A stretch of DNA of 64,000 nt from Spirosoma spitsbergense DSM 19989 (lineage in GTDB: Bacteria; Bacteroidota; Bacteroidia; Cytophagales; Spirosomataceae), in assembly GCF_000374085.1 (NCBI RefSeq), contig NZ_KB893581.1, positions 107,623 through 171,622 on the forward strand, given 5' to 3'. The notes below the pieces were generated by a model. The model was not told the origin of the DNA. It saw only the letters and a list, made by a program, of their open reading frames with translations, and did no database searches. Below, piece by piece: positions 28,032 through 35,801 of this stretch. Positions within the stretch are counted from its first letter, which is position 1; every line of letters starts with the position of its first letter. Position numbers and translations under genes: made by a program.

Positions 28032-28826
28032 TTATTCTTTTTCCCCGTTAGACGATGGCCCCCGCATAATACCCCGTTCAGAACTGCGGATAAAGTTCAC
28101 GATTTCATCGCGTTCATCGGAGGGCGGTAATTCGAGTTCGATGTTTGTCAGCGCGTCGGCATTGTTCAACCCCCGCATATAGATGTAGCGGTAGATTTCC
28201 TGAATCTGGTTGATTTTATCATTCTCGAACCCCCGCCGACGCAGTCCGATGGAGTTGATACCCGTATAGGCCAGTGGTTCGCGGGCCGCTTTTGTGAAAG
28301 GGGGTACATCCTTACGCACCAGCGAACCGCCCGAAATCATGGCGTGCGCACCTATCTTCACCCACTGGTGTACGGAGCTGGACCCGCCTATAATTGACCA
28401 GTCGCCCATGTGAACGTGGCCCGCCATCTGCACATTATTGATGATGATGCAATGATTTCCGATGCGGCAATCATGCGCTACGTGCGCGTAGGCCATAACC
28501 AGACAGTCGGCACCAATTTCGGTTTTCCAGTGCTCTTCCGTACCCCGACTGATGGTTGCGTACTCGCGGATGGTTGTATTGTCACCGATAAAGGTTCGGG
28601 TATATTCATTATTAAATTTCAAATCCTGCGGAGTCGATGAAATAACGGCACCCGGATAAATCTTGCAGTTTCGACCAATACGTGCGCCTTCGTTGATAAC
28701 CGCGTGCGAACCAATCCAGGTCCCTTCGGCAATTTCAACGTCTTTATGAATAATGGCAAACGGCTCAATCACCACGTTTTGTGCAATTTTCGCTTCGGGT
28801 GAAATGTAGGCTAATGGTTGAATCAT
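28032..28826 (-). CDS. lpxA: Acyl-ACP--UDP-N-acetylglucosamine O-acyltransferase
   Basis: The protein has 264 residues and carries out the first step of lipid A synthesis, moving a hydroxyacyl chain from ACP to the 3-OH of UDP-GlcNAc. The left-handed beta-helix hexapeptide repeats run from MIQPLAYISPEAKIAQNVVIEPFAII to about residue 185, with the catalytic-His region AYAHVAHDCRIGNH. The C-terminal helices contain GLRRRGFENDKINQIQEIYRYIY. Start at 28826 is preferred. The in-frame ATG at 28841 lies inside the inverted repeat and would add five residues. It is the third lipid A gene of the cluster, after lpxD and lpxC-fabZ. Confidence 0.96.
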   Translation of the reverse strand: MIQPLAYISPEAKIAQNVVIEPFAIIHKDVEIAEGTWIGSHAVINEGARIGRNCKIYPGAVISSTPQDLKFNNEYTRTFIGDNTTIREYATISRGTEEHWKTEIGADCLVMAYAHVAHDCRIGNHCIIINNVQMAGHVHMGDWSIIGGSSSVHQWVKIGAHAMISGGSLVRKDVPPFTKAAREPLAYTGINSIGLRRRGFENDKINQIQEIYRYIYMRGLNNADALTNIELELPPSDERDEIVNFIRSSERGIMRGPSSNGEKE

Positions 28827-28837
28827 TATTTTTTTGG

Positions 28838-28920
28838 TCATTAATTGTCATTGATTGTCATTCCTAGTCATTTTTTGCGGCAACAGATGACCACGAATGA
28901 CAATCAATGACAATTAATGA
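28838..28920. repeat. Perfect long inverted repeat between lpxC-fabZ and lpxA
   Basis: The 26-nt arms 28838-28863 and 28895-28920 are exact complements. Pairing continues imperfectly inward for about eight more bases. Each arm repeats the word ATTGTCATTG with small changes. The right arm ends one base before the lpxC-fabZ stop codon, so on the mRNA the hairpin begins directly after that stop and ends 11 nt before the lpxA ATG. There is no T run, which argues against a plain terminator. Confidence 0.85.
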
Positions 28921-30315
28921 CTATTTTTTCTTCACGAGGCTGGCAATCATATCGGCTTCGCACACTAACTGGTTGGCAACATAGCCACGACCCTGCATTT
29001 TTACGATACCCCGTTTCATGGGCGATGTGAATTCACACCTAAAAATGACCGTGTCGCCGGGTAAAACGTTGCGTCTAAACCGACAGTTCTCGATTCCTAC
29101 CAAAAAAGGCCAGTAATTTTCGGGGTCCGGTACGGTGCTTAATACCAGAATACCGCCCGTTTGTGCCATGGATTCCAGTTGCATAACGCCCGGCATTACC
29201 GGATTACCGGGAAAATGGCCCGGAAAAAAGGGCTCATTCATCGTCACATTTTTGATACCAACTACGCTATTCTCATCCAGGGCAATGATTTTATCAATCA
29301 TCTGGAACGGGTAGCGGTGGGGCAGCAACTGCGAAATACGATTAATATCCAGTACAGGCGGCTGTGTTGGGTCATACTGGGGTACCTGATTGGCCGCATT
29401 TTTCTGAATGAGCTTCTTTATCTTTTTGGCAAAGGCTACGTTAGCTGCGTGGCCGGGCCGGGCCGCCAGAATCTGCGCCTTAATGGGTCGGCCAATCAGG
29501 GCCAAATCCCCCACCACGTCGAGCAGTTTATGGCGGGCCATTTCATTCGGATAGTGTAGTTTAATGTTGTTTAAGATTCCCTCCTGCTCGTTTACGCTAA
29601 CCTTGGGTTTTTTGAGCAGGTCGGCCAGGTAATCCAGTTCGCCATCTTTCACGTCCCGGTCTACAATAACAATAGCGTTCGTCAAATCCCCCCCTTTTAT
29701 GAGGTCCTGCTTATACAGCGTCTCCAGTTCGTGCAAAAAAACAAAGGTCCGGCAGTTGGCAATCTGCTCCGGAAACTGACTGATATCGTTCAGGTAGGCG
29801 TGCTGACTACTGATAACCCGCGAGTTATAATCAACCATCACCGTCAGGCGGTAATCGTTCAGGGGCAACGCTGCCAGTTCAATGTCCTTTTCTGAATTTT
29901 TGTAATGAACGTATTCGCTCACCTCGAAGTAATTACGGGTCGCGTTTTGTTCCTCAATACCGGCATCGCGCAGTGCATCGATGAATTGGATTGAAGAGCC
30001 GTCCATAATGGGTGGTTCCGGCCCATCCAGCTGAATCAGTATGTTATCCAGCTGCAACCCTACGAGGGCAGCCAGTGTATGCTCAACCGTATGAATCCGG
30101 GCACCACTCTGCTCAATGGTTGTACCACGCGACAAATCCACTACGTTATCCACGTCGGCATCCACAATAGGCTGACCTGGCAGGTCGATGCGCTGGAATT
30201 TATAGCCGTGATTCGTAGGAGCAGGTAAAAAAGTCATCGTAGCCCGAACACCCGTGTGTAGGCCCACTCCCGATACTGATACGGATTTTAGAATCGTCTG
30301 TTGTTTGGTATTCAT
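28921..30315 (-). CDS. lpxC-fabZ: Bifunctional UDP-3-O-acyl-GlcNAc deacetylase / 3-hydroxyacyl-ACP dehydratase
   Basis: The fusion has 464 residues. The N-terminal part (about 1-300) is the zinc enzyme LpxC, the committed step of lipid A synthesis: GVGLHTG, the zinc motif HTVEHTLAAL, DGSS and HKLLDVVGDLALIG. The C-terminal part (about 320-464) is the FabZ hot-dog dehydratase with LLPHRYPFQMID, then GHFPGNPVMPGVMQLESMAQ holding the His/Glu pair. The fusion is typical of Bacteroidota. Start at 30315 (MNTKQQTILKS) is chosen. The 31 residues read upstream come from the inverted repeat region and are not protein-like. It lies between lpxD and lpxA on the same strand. Confidence 0.97.
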   Translation of the reverse strand: MNTKQQTILKSVSVSGVGLHTGVRATMTFLPAPTNHGYKFQRIDLPGQPIVDADVDNVVDLSRGTTIEQSGARIHTVEHTLAALVGLQLDNILIQLDGPEPPIMDGSSIQFIDALRDAGIEEQNATRNYFEVSEYVHYKNSEKDIELAALPLNDYRLTVMVDYNSRVISSQHAYLNDISQFPEQIANCRTFVFLHELETLYKQDLIKGGDLTNAIVIVDRDVKDGELDYLADLLKKPKVSVNEQEGILNNIKLHYPNEMARHKLLDVVGDLALIGRPIKAQILAARPGHAANVAFAKKIKKLIQKNAANQVPQYDPTQPPVLDINRISQLLPHRYPFQMIDKIIALDENSVVGIKNVTMNEPFFPGHFPGNPVMPGVMQLESMAQTGGILVLSTVPDPENYWPFLVGIENCRFRRNVLPGDTVIFRCEFTSPMKRGIVKMQGRGYVANQLVCEADMIASLVKKK

Positions 30316-30323
30316 TAGTGTCG

Positions 30324-30437
30324 GTTCACAGTTTATGGTTTGGGGTTTACGGTTGCGCGAAGCGGCCTTATTATTCCATTGTAGAATTAACAATACCGCT
30401 TCGCGCAACCGTAAACCGTAAACTATAAACTGTGAAC
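30324..30437. repeat. Long inverted repeat between lpxD and lpxC-fabZ
   Basis: The arms 30324-30365 and 30396-30437 are 42 nt each and nearly complementary. The few differences are mostly ones that G-U pairs tolerate. They are built from GTTTATGGTTT / GTTTACGGTT words and end in the GC-rich GCGCGAAGCGG. The right arm ends one base before the lpxD stop codon, the same placement as the repeat after lpxC-fabZ. The loop is about 30 nt and no T run follows. Confidence 0.85.
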
Positions 30438-31466
30438 TTATTTTTCATTTTTCTTTTCCAGTTTAGTCAATCGCTGATCCAGTTCGGGAAGCCGACGAAA
30501 AACGGCCAGTGAGCGCATGCTTTCTTTTAAACCGAAAGCGGGCGAACTGTTAATAGCGGTACCTTCTTCGTAAATATTCTTCCCTACCCCCGACTGGGCA
30601 CCTACTTTGGTACCATTGGCAATCGAGAGGTGGCCGGCAAAGCCAACCTGACCGGCAATAACGCAGTTATCGCCAAGTTTCGTTGACCCCGATATGCCCG
30701 TTTGAGCAGCAATTACCGTGTTTCGACCAATTTCGACGTTGTGACCAATCTGAATAAGGTTATCCAGTTTCGCGCCCTTCCGAATAATAGTCGATCCCAA
30801 TGTAGCACAGTCAATCGTGGTTCCGGAGCCAATATTTACGTTGTCTTCCAGAATGACATTGCCCAGTTGAGGAATGGTTTTGTAGGTTCCATCGGGTTGG
30901 GGAGCAAAGCCAAACCCCTCACTGCCAATAACGGCATTAGGATGAACCACGCAGTACCGCCCAATTACACAATTATCCAATACCCGCGCTCCGGGATGAA
31001 TAATGGTATTATCGCCAATATGAACATTGTTACCGATATAAGCATGAGGAAATATTTTTACGTTTTCCCCAATCTGGCAGTTACGGCCGATATACGAGAA
31101 GGCACCCCGGTAAATCTGTTCGCCCGTCTGGCAGCCATCGCCCATGTAGCACGGCTGTTCTACGCCAACCCTGGAAAAAATTAGTTGCTTGTGGTACTCT
31201 TCCAGCAATTGAGTGAAGGCGGAGTAGGAGTTTTCTACAAAAATCAGTGTGGGCGACACTGGCTTTTTAGGCTCGAAGGAGCGGTCAACAATTACAGCCG
31301 ACACCTGTGTAGTATACAGGTGTGGTTCATACTTGAGGTTCGACAGAAACGAAATATCGCCTGATTTCCCTTCTTCAATTTTTGCTAATCCAGTGATTGC
31401 CAGCATCTCATTTCCGGCGATTTCGCCCCCGAGCAGTGTGGCAATCTGCTTGACTGTAAACTTCAT
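30438..31466 (-). CDS. lpxD: UDP-3-O-(3-hydroxyacyl)glucosamine N-acyltransferase
   Basis: The protein has 342 residues and carries out the third lipid A step, N-acylation of the LpxC product. An N-terminal uridine-binding domain (MKFTVKQIATLLGGEIAGN to about 100) is followed by the left-handed beta-helix of hexapeptide repeats. The helix includes HPNAVIGSEGFGFAP and the catalytic-His region LIQIGHNVEIGRNTVIAAQTGISGS. The C-terminal helix (residues about 320-342) is charged. It is upstream of lpxC-fabZ, separated by a long inverted repeat. Confidence 0.97.
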   Translation of the reverse strand: MKFTVKQIATLLGGEIAGNEMLAITGLAKIEEGKSGDISFLSNLKYEPHLYTTQVSAVIVDRSFEPKKPVSPTLIFVENSYSAFTQLLEEYHKQLIFSRVGVEQPCYMGDGCQTGEQIYRGAFSYIGRNCQIGENVKIFPHAYIGNNVHIGDNTIIHPGARVLDNCVIGRYCVVHPNAVIGSEGFGFAPQPDGTYKTIPQLGNVILEDNVNIGSGTTIDCATLGSTIIRKGAKLDNLIQIGHNVEIGRNTVIAAQTGISGSTKLGDNCVIAGQVGFAGHLSIANGTKVGAQSGVGKNIYEEGTAINSSPAFGLKESMRSLAVFRRLPELDQRLTKLEKKNEK

Positions 31467-31581
31467 ATGCGTATAATTGCCGTCACAAAATACCTGTTAT
31501 CAGCGGGAAATATAGCCGCTAAGGTAGCTAACAAATTGCACTTTTCTACAACTGACGAGGGAAGTGACATGACTAGTGCCC

Positions 31582-32838
31582 CTAGGTATGCTCTTCACCG
31601 ATAGCCAGATTTCTTGCCCAGCAAACGTAATATCGGCGAACAATATTGGTCAGCACCTGAATATTCGATAAGTCAGAAGCATCGGCAATATCGATCACTT
31701 TACCCGATTTCAGCTTGATGGCAATCCGGTCGCCAGAGGGTAGATAGGCGGCATTGGTTGCCTGCCCCTCTACCAGAAAGTAGGTAATCCAATCATCGGG
31801 CATACCACTTTCACGGAATTGCCCTTCAATTTGTGTTAGTAACTCCCCCGAGAAAGGCTCCGTGGAGAGCATAATTTTAAACAACTTCCGGTCGAGCAGC
31901 ATCTGACAAAGCATCGACAAAACCGGGTCGGAATGGGTTGCTCCCTCTTTGATACACGCCCAGACATCGAAATCATCCAGTTTCATAAACGAGTCCAGAT
32001 ACCGGCGGTCTGTCTGAAAATCGGCCAGTGTTACGTGTTCGCGCAGAAACAACCGAAACACATCCGACACAACAATGGGGTCCCCTCCCGACTGCCGAAT
32101 CAGAAATCGCGCCCGGCGCAGAATCTGAACCAGCATCGACTCGCAGCATAACGATGTTTTATGCAGGTACACCTGCCAATACATCAGCCGACGGGCATTC
32201 AGGAAATTTTCTACGCTCAGCACTCCTTTTTCTTCTACGACTAAGTGGTCATCGGCCAGATCCAGCATTTTAATGATACGTTCGGCACCGATAGCTCCCT
32301 CTGCTACACCCGTATAATACCCGTCGCGGTTGAGGTAATCCATCCGGTCCATGTCCAGCTGACTCGAAATGAGCTGATGAAAAAAGGGCCGTTCGTATGT
32401 TCCCTCAAACATGCGGATAGCCAGTGCCAGCGCCCCATCAAATTGCCGGTTGAGGTCGTGCATAAGCATGAGCGAAATCTGTTCATGCGATACGTTGTCC
32501 ATCAAAGTGTATTCCAGCACGTGGGAGAACGGCCCATGGCCAATGTCGTGCAATAAAATAGCGATTTGTGCCGCTTCACATTCGGCCTCGCTGATGCAAT
32601 GGCCCTTACTTTGCAGCGTATTCATGGCCTGCCCCATCAGGTGCATAGCCCCCAGCGCGTGGTGAAAGCGGGTGTGTAACGCGCCCGGATACACGTATTC
32701 CGACAACCCTAGTTGTTTAATGCGCCGAAGCCGCTGAAAATACGGATGCTCGACCAGATCGTAGAGCCGTTCCGTAGGGATCGTGATAAACCCATAGACG
32801 GGGTCGTTCAGAATTTTTTTCTTGTTCGGCGTTGCCAT
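31582..32838 (-). CDS. HD-domain phosphohydrolase
   Basis: The protein has 418 residues and belongs to the HD superfamily (dNTPase-like). The metal ligands are visible: H in RFHHALGAMHLM, the HD pair in LLHDIGHGPFSH and the distal D in LDMDRMDYLNRD. The N terminus NDPVYGFITIPTERLYDLVEHPYFQRLRRIKQLG is the conserved start of this group. The natural substrate is not known. A role in nucleotide clean-up or signalling is inferred from the family. It precedes lpxD in the same direction with a 115-bp gap. A perfect -7 promoter box lies only five bases upstream of the start codon. Confidence 0.92.
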   Translation of the reverse strand: MATPNKKKILNDPVYGFITIPTERLYDLVEHPYFQRLRRIKQLGLSEYVYPGALHTRFHHALGAMHLMGQAMNTLQSKGHCISEAECEAAQIAILLHDIGHGPFSHVLEYTLMDNVSHEQISLMLMHDLNRQFDGALALAIRMFEGTYERPFFHQLISSQLDMDRMDYLNRDGYYTGVAEGAIGAERIIKMLDLADDHLVVEEKGVLSVENFLNARRLMYWQVYLHKTSLCCESMLVQILRRARFLIRQSGGDPIVVSDVFRLFLREHVTLADFQTDRRYLDSFMKLDDFDVWACIKEGATHSDPVLSMLCQMLLDRKLFKIMLSTEPFSGELLTQIEGQFRESGMPDDWITYFLVEGQATNAAYLPSGDRIAIKLKSGKVIDIADASDLSNIQVLTNIVRRYYVCWARNLAIGEEHT

Positions 32839-32842
32839 CAGG

Positions 32843-32850
32843 CAAAGATA
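32843..32850 (-). promoter_or_regulatory. -7 box upstream of the HD hydrolase gene
   Basis: Minus-strand TATCTTTG is an exact TAnnTTTG match ending five bases before the ATG at 32838. If used, transcription would start at or near the start codon, giving a leaderless mRNA. No TTG is seen at the expected upstream distance, so support is moderate. Confidence 0.35.
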
Positions 32851-32946
32851 ACCTACAGCCGGGTTGTGACTGCGGCCGGTTGATGGTAATCGGTTGTTTT
32901 TCCGTGTAGAATTCTATGAATTCCACGCTTCTATCGAAAAAAACCG

Positions 32947-32954
32947 TAAATTTG
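32947..32954 (+). promoter_or_regulatory. -7 box of the tRNA promoter
   Basis: TAAATTTG matches the Bacteroidota -7 consensus and lies 31 bp before the tRNA. This is a sensible distance for a short 5' leader. A matching -33 TTG is not evident. Confidence 0.4.
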
Positions 32955-32985
32955 CATCGCTGAATTTGAGCAATCAATCAGCAAC

Positions 32986-33059
32986 GGGCTTGTAACTCAG
33001 TTGGTTAGAGTGCCTGACTCATAATCAGTAAGTCGCAGGTTCGAGCCCTGCCTGGCCCA
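32986..33059 (+). tRNA. tRNA with CAU anticodon (Met, or Ile2 after lysidine modification)
   Basis: This 74-nt cloverleaf has acceptor GGGCTTG pairing with CTGGCCC (one U-U mismatch). The D stem is ACTC/GAGT with loop AGTTGGTTA, and the anticodon stem is CCTGA/TCAGT. The anticodon loop CTCATAA has CAT at 33020-33022. The T stem is GCAGG/CCTGC with loop TTCGAGC. The 3' CCA is not encoded. The G1-C72 pair excludes the usual initiator mismatch, so it is elongator Met or Ile2. Sequence alone does not separate these safely. Confidence 0.93.
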
Positions 33060-33060
33060 C

Positions 33061-33097
33061 AAAAAACCTCCATGTCCTTGTGATATGGAGGTTTTTT
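33061..33097. terminator. Terminator after the tRNA
   Basis: AAAAAACCTCCAT (33061-33073) and ATGGAGGTTTTTT (33085-33097) are exact complements with an 11-nt loop. The T run is within the right arm. The A run makes it usable from the other strand as well. Confidence 0.9.
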
Positions 33098-33169
33098 GTT
33101 TGTCATTTCACCTTCGTGAGTAAAAATTATTTTTCTGCGTTTAGGGATGTTCTCTTCAATCCGGATACC

Positions 33170-33802
33170 CTACACACCCAGTGTACCGCCAAGCGTGACG
33201 TCGGGTGTGTGAGCAGGATGCCTACCCTCGTGGTGACTCCCGGGGTGCGCTTCTTCTTCGGCTTTTGAGCGATTGTTGATGAACGATTCGGCCAGTATGG
33301 TTAATTTACGGTCGGTTTCTTTTTCTTCTTCCAGCGATAGGGCCAGCAATTCTGCCGACTGTGTGAAATCCAGTACGTGAGCCAGCGTCAGCAGTGATCC
33401 GTAAATGGCAATTTCGTAGTGTTCTACTTTCTGAGCCGATATAATAAGTCCCGCATCCCGTGTCAGCGACCCCGTTTCTGTATCAGAGATCATCCGTTTG
33501 GCATCTTCAATGAGTCCATCAATGGCATCAGCCGATCGCTCTTCCGTTTTTACACCTATGATTCTGAAAATATCATCGAGCCGCTCCTGTTGCAGATGAC
33601 TTTCTTCCTGATGTTGCAGGAACGCCTGCCTCACTTCGTCGGTCGTACTAGCTTCCGCCTGTTCGCCTAATGCCTTTGTTATCTGTTTTTCTGTATAATA
33701 AACGCTTTTCAGTTCACTGATGAACAAATCGCGTAATCCCTCGTCTGTATTTGTATCATTACCACCGAAGAAGTTTTCTATCTGCTCTAGTAAGGTTGCC
33801 AT
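33170..33802 (-). CDS. DUF892 (YciF-like) ferritin-like protein
   Basis: The protein has 210 residues. It is a four-helix ferritin-like bundle with the family pattern DLFISELKSVYYTEKQITKAL, the second helix VRQAFLQHQEESHLQQERLDDIF, then SAQKVEHYEIAIYGSL and the last helix LLALSLEEEKETDRKLTILAE. Family members bind a dimetal site and are tied to stress responses, but a reaction is not established. The tail is His-rich (HPGSHHEGRHPAHTPD) and outside the usual domain. An 11-bp direct repeat lies just upstream of the start. Confidence 0.92.
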   Translation of the reverse strand: MATLLEQIENFFGGNDTNTDEGLRDLFISELKSVYYTEKQITKALGEQAEASTTDEVRQAFLQHQEESHLQQERLDDIFRIIGVKTEERSADAIDGLIEDAKRMISDTETGSLTRDAGLIISAQKVEHYEIAIYGSLLTLAHVLDFTQSAELLALSLEEEKETDRKLTILAESFINNRSKAEEEAHPGSHHEGRHPAHTPDVTLGGTLGV

Positions 33803-33821
33803 AACGTTGAATAATCTACTA

Positions 33822-33843
33822 TAAACGGTTTATTTACGGTTTA
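33822..33843 (-). promoter_or_regulatory. Phased 11-bp repeat upstream of the DUF892 gene
   Basis: ACGGTTTA occurs at 33825-33832 and 33836-33843, exactly 11 bp apart. The first copy is also half of the palindrome ATAAAC-G-GTTTAT (33821-33833). It lies 20 to 40 bp upstream of the start codon at 33802. The spacing of one helical turn suits a regulator site. The rest of the 235-bp gap to 34037 shows nothing clear. Confidence 0.3.
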
Positions 33844-34037
33844 CCTGCCAAATCTGTGCCAACTACTGACCCTTAACTACTTACGCGTTTTTACAAATCA
33901 ATGTGTTTATGTTTCTCCACAAGTTCTGTGGAGTATTATCACTTTGAAAGCAGAGTATGTGGTCTGTAAATAGAATTTGTGTTTCTCCGAACCAATCTTG
34001 TTTGCTTATCAAAGCCATCCACACGCTACCGTTTTAC

Positions 34038-35780
34038 CTAATAGCCAGCCGCTTGCCCGTCTTTACGCATCTCAGAAGCACCCCGGTAAACCCGGTTTAT
34101 GGGGTCCCACTGAATGGCCTGGTAACCACCGAAAAAGTCGGTCAAAGCCATCCGATGCCCCCGCTTTTCTAATTCCGTTCGTACATCATTACCTATTCCA
34201 GTTTCCAGTGCCACCTTCCCGCCATCGATCATACTTGTTCCCGTCGGTTCACTGCTGCCAGAGTGACTGAATCGGGCGGCATCACCGGCCTCCTGCACGT
34301 TCATTCCAAAGTCGATCATGTTGCAAAGTACCTGCAAATGGCCCTGCGGCTGCATAGCACCACCCATCACGCCGAAACTCAGGAAAGGAGTCCCATCCTT
34401 CGTCACAAAACCGGGAATAATGGTGGTAAACGGACGCTTACCGGGGGCATATACGTTGGCGTGGCTGGATTGCATACTAAAACTGGTACCCCGGTTGTGC
34501 AGCACAAACCCCAGTCCATCGGGCACCATCCCACTACCAAACTCCAGCATGTTGCTTTGAATAAGCGAAACGATATTTCCCTGATCGTCGGCTACGGTCA
34601 GATAGACGGTATCGCCGGCACGAAGGGCAGGCTCACTGGCATCAATGCGTTCCTGCGCTTTTTTGAGATCAATTAGTTGCCGGCGTTTGGCTGCATACTC
34701 TTTGGATAACAGCTCAGTCAGGGGAATTTTGGCAAAATCCGGGTCGGCATAATACCGGGCGCGGTCTTCAAACGCCAGCTTTTTGGCTTCGACCAATAGA
34801 TGCAGATAATCGGCACTGTTGTGGCCCAGGCTTTTCAGGTCAAACCCTTCTACAATGTTCAGCATTTGCAAAACGGCCAGGCCCTGTCCATTGGGCGGCA
34901 ACTCAAACACATCGTAACCCCGGTAATTAACCGATATCGGCTCAATCCAGTTACTCGTGTGCGCTGCCAGATCTGCTTTACGAAGATACAAACCGGTCCG
35001 TTGGGCATACCGGTCAATGGCATCGGCCAGTACACCTTTGTAAAAAGTATCACGCCCCCCACTGGCGATGATCGAGTAGGTATTTGCCAGATCAGGATTG
35101 CGAAATACCTGTCCTTCAACGGGGGCTTTACCGCTAATCAGAAACGTTTTCCGGAAGTTATCGAACTCCTTCACAACAGCTTCACTGGCCGCCAGCCTGT
35201 TCGCGGCTACCTGCCAGGAATAGGCGATCACCTGCGGAACCGGAACACCTTCGCGGGCATAGCGGATACTGGTAGCCAGCAGATTACGCATCGGTAGTTT
35301 ACCAAAACGCCGGTGTAACTGAAACCAGCCATCTACCGCGCCGGGTACCGAAACCGACAGTGGTCCGTAGAGCGGAAGTAGTGTTTGACTCCCCAACGTC
35401 TTTTTCAAGCGATCGTAGGTCAGCCCTTGGGGTGAGCGACCACTGGCGTTCAGCCCGTACAGTTTCTTCTCTTTCGCTGACCAGACAAGGGCGAACAGAT
35501 CACCCCCAATCCCGCCGTTATTCGGTTCTACAACACCGAGGGCGGCATTGGCCGCAATGGCGGCATCCACCGCCGTACCACCCTGTTTCAGGACATCAAG
35601 CCCAATTTGAGTAGCCAGGGGATGACTGGTTGCCACCATGCCATGCTGCCCCAGTACCGGACTTCGCGTGGCGAAAGTAGCCCCCGTAATCCGGTCACCT
35701 TTACCGGTTGACTGACCATACAGATGGGAAGCGGCTAGCCAAAACAGACCAAAAAAATAGCGCGTGTAAAGATGATTCAT
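34038..35780 (-). CDS. ggt: Gamma-glutamyltransferase
   Basis: This 580-residue exported enzyme moves the gamma-glutamyl group of glutathione and related peptides to water or amino acids. It has a signal peptide ending LYGQ. The large-subunit motifs are GGTAVDAAIAANAALGVVEPNNGGIGGD and PGAVDGW. Self-cleavage is expected before T391 in the segment AGDTVYLTVAD, which then becomes the N-terminal nucleophile. Downstream are GNIVSLIQSNM and the loop with GVMGGAMQPQGHLQVLCNM. It is the third gene of a likely operon after a DUF885 protein and a GntP-type permease (gaps of 25 and 21 bp). This suggests a peptide-scavenging unit. Confidence 0.95.
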   Translation of the reverse strand: MNHLYTRYFFGLFWLAASHLYGQSTGKGDRITGATFATRSPVLGQHGMVATSHPLATQIGLDVLKQGGTAVDAAIAANAALGVVEPNNGGIGGDLFALVWSAKEKKLYGLNASGRSPQGLTYDRLKKTLGSQTLLPLYGPLSVSVPGAVDGWFQLHRRFGKLPMRNLLATSIRYAREGVPVPQVIAYSWQVAANRLAASEAVVKEFDNFRKTFLISGKAPVEGQVFRNPDLANTYSIIASGGRDTFYKGVLADAIDRYAQRTGLYLRKADLAAHTSNWIEPISVNYRGYDVFELPPNGQGLAVLQMLNIVEGFDLKSLGHNSADYLHLLVEAKKLAFEDRARYYADPDFAKIPLTELLSKEYAAKRRQLIDLKKAQERIDASEPALRAGDTVYLTVADDQGNIVSLIQSNMLEFGSGMVPDGLGFVLHNRGTSFSMQSSHANVYAPGKRPFTTIIPGFVTKDGTPFLSFGVMGGAMQPQGHLQVLCNMIDFGMNVQEAGDAARFSHSGSSEPTGTSMIDGGKVALETGIGNDVRTELEKRGHRMALTDFFGGYQAIQWDPINRVYRGASEMRKDGQAAGY

Positions 35781-35801
35781 ACCGTATTCAGTTGCCTTGA
35801 T

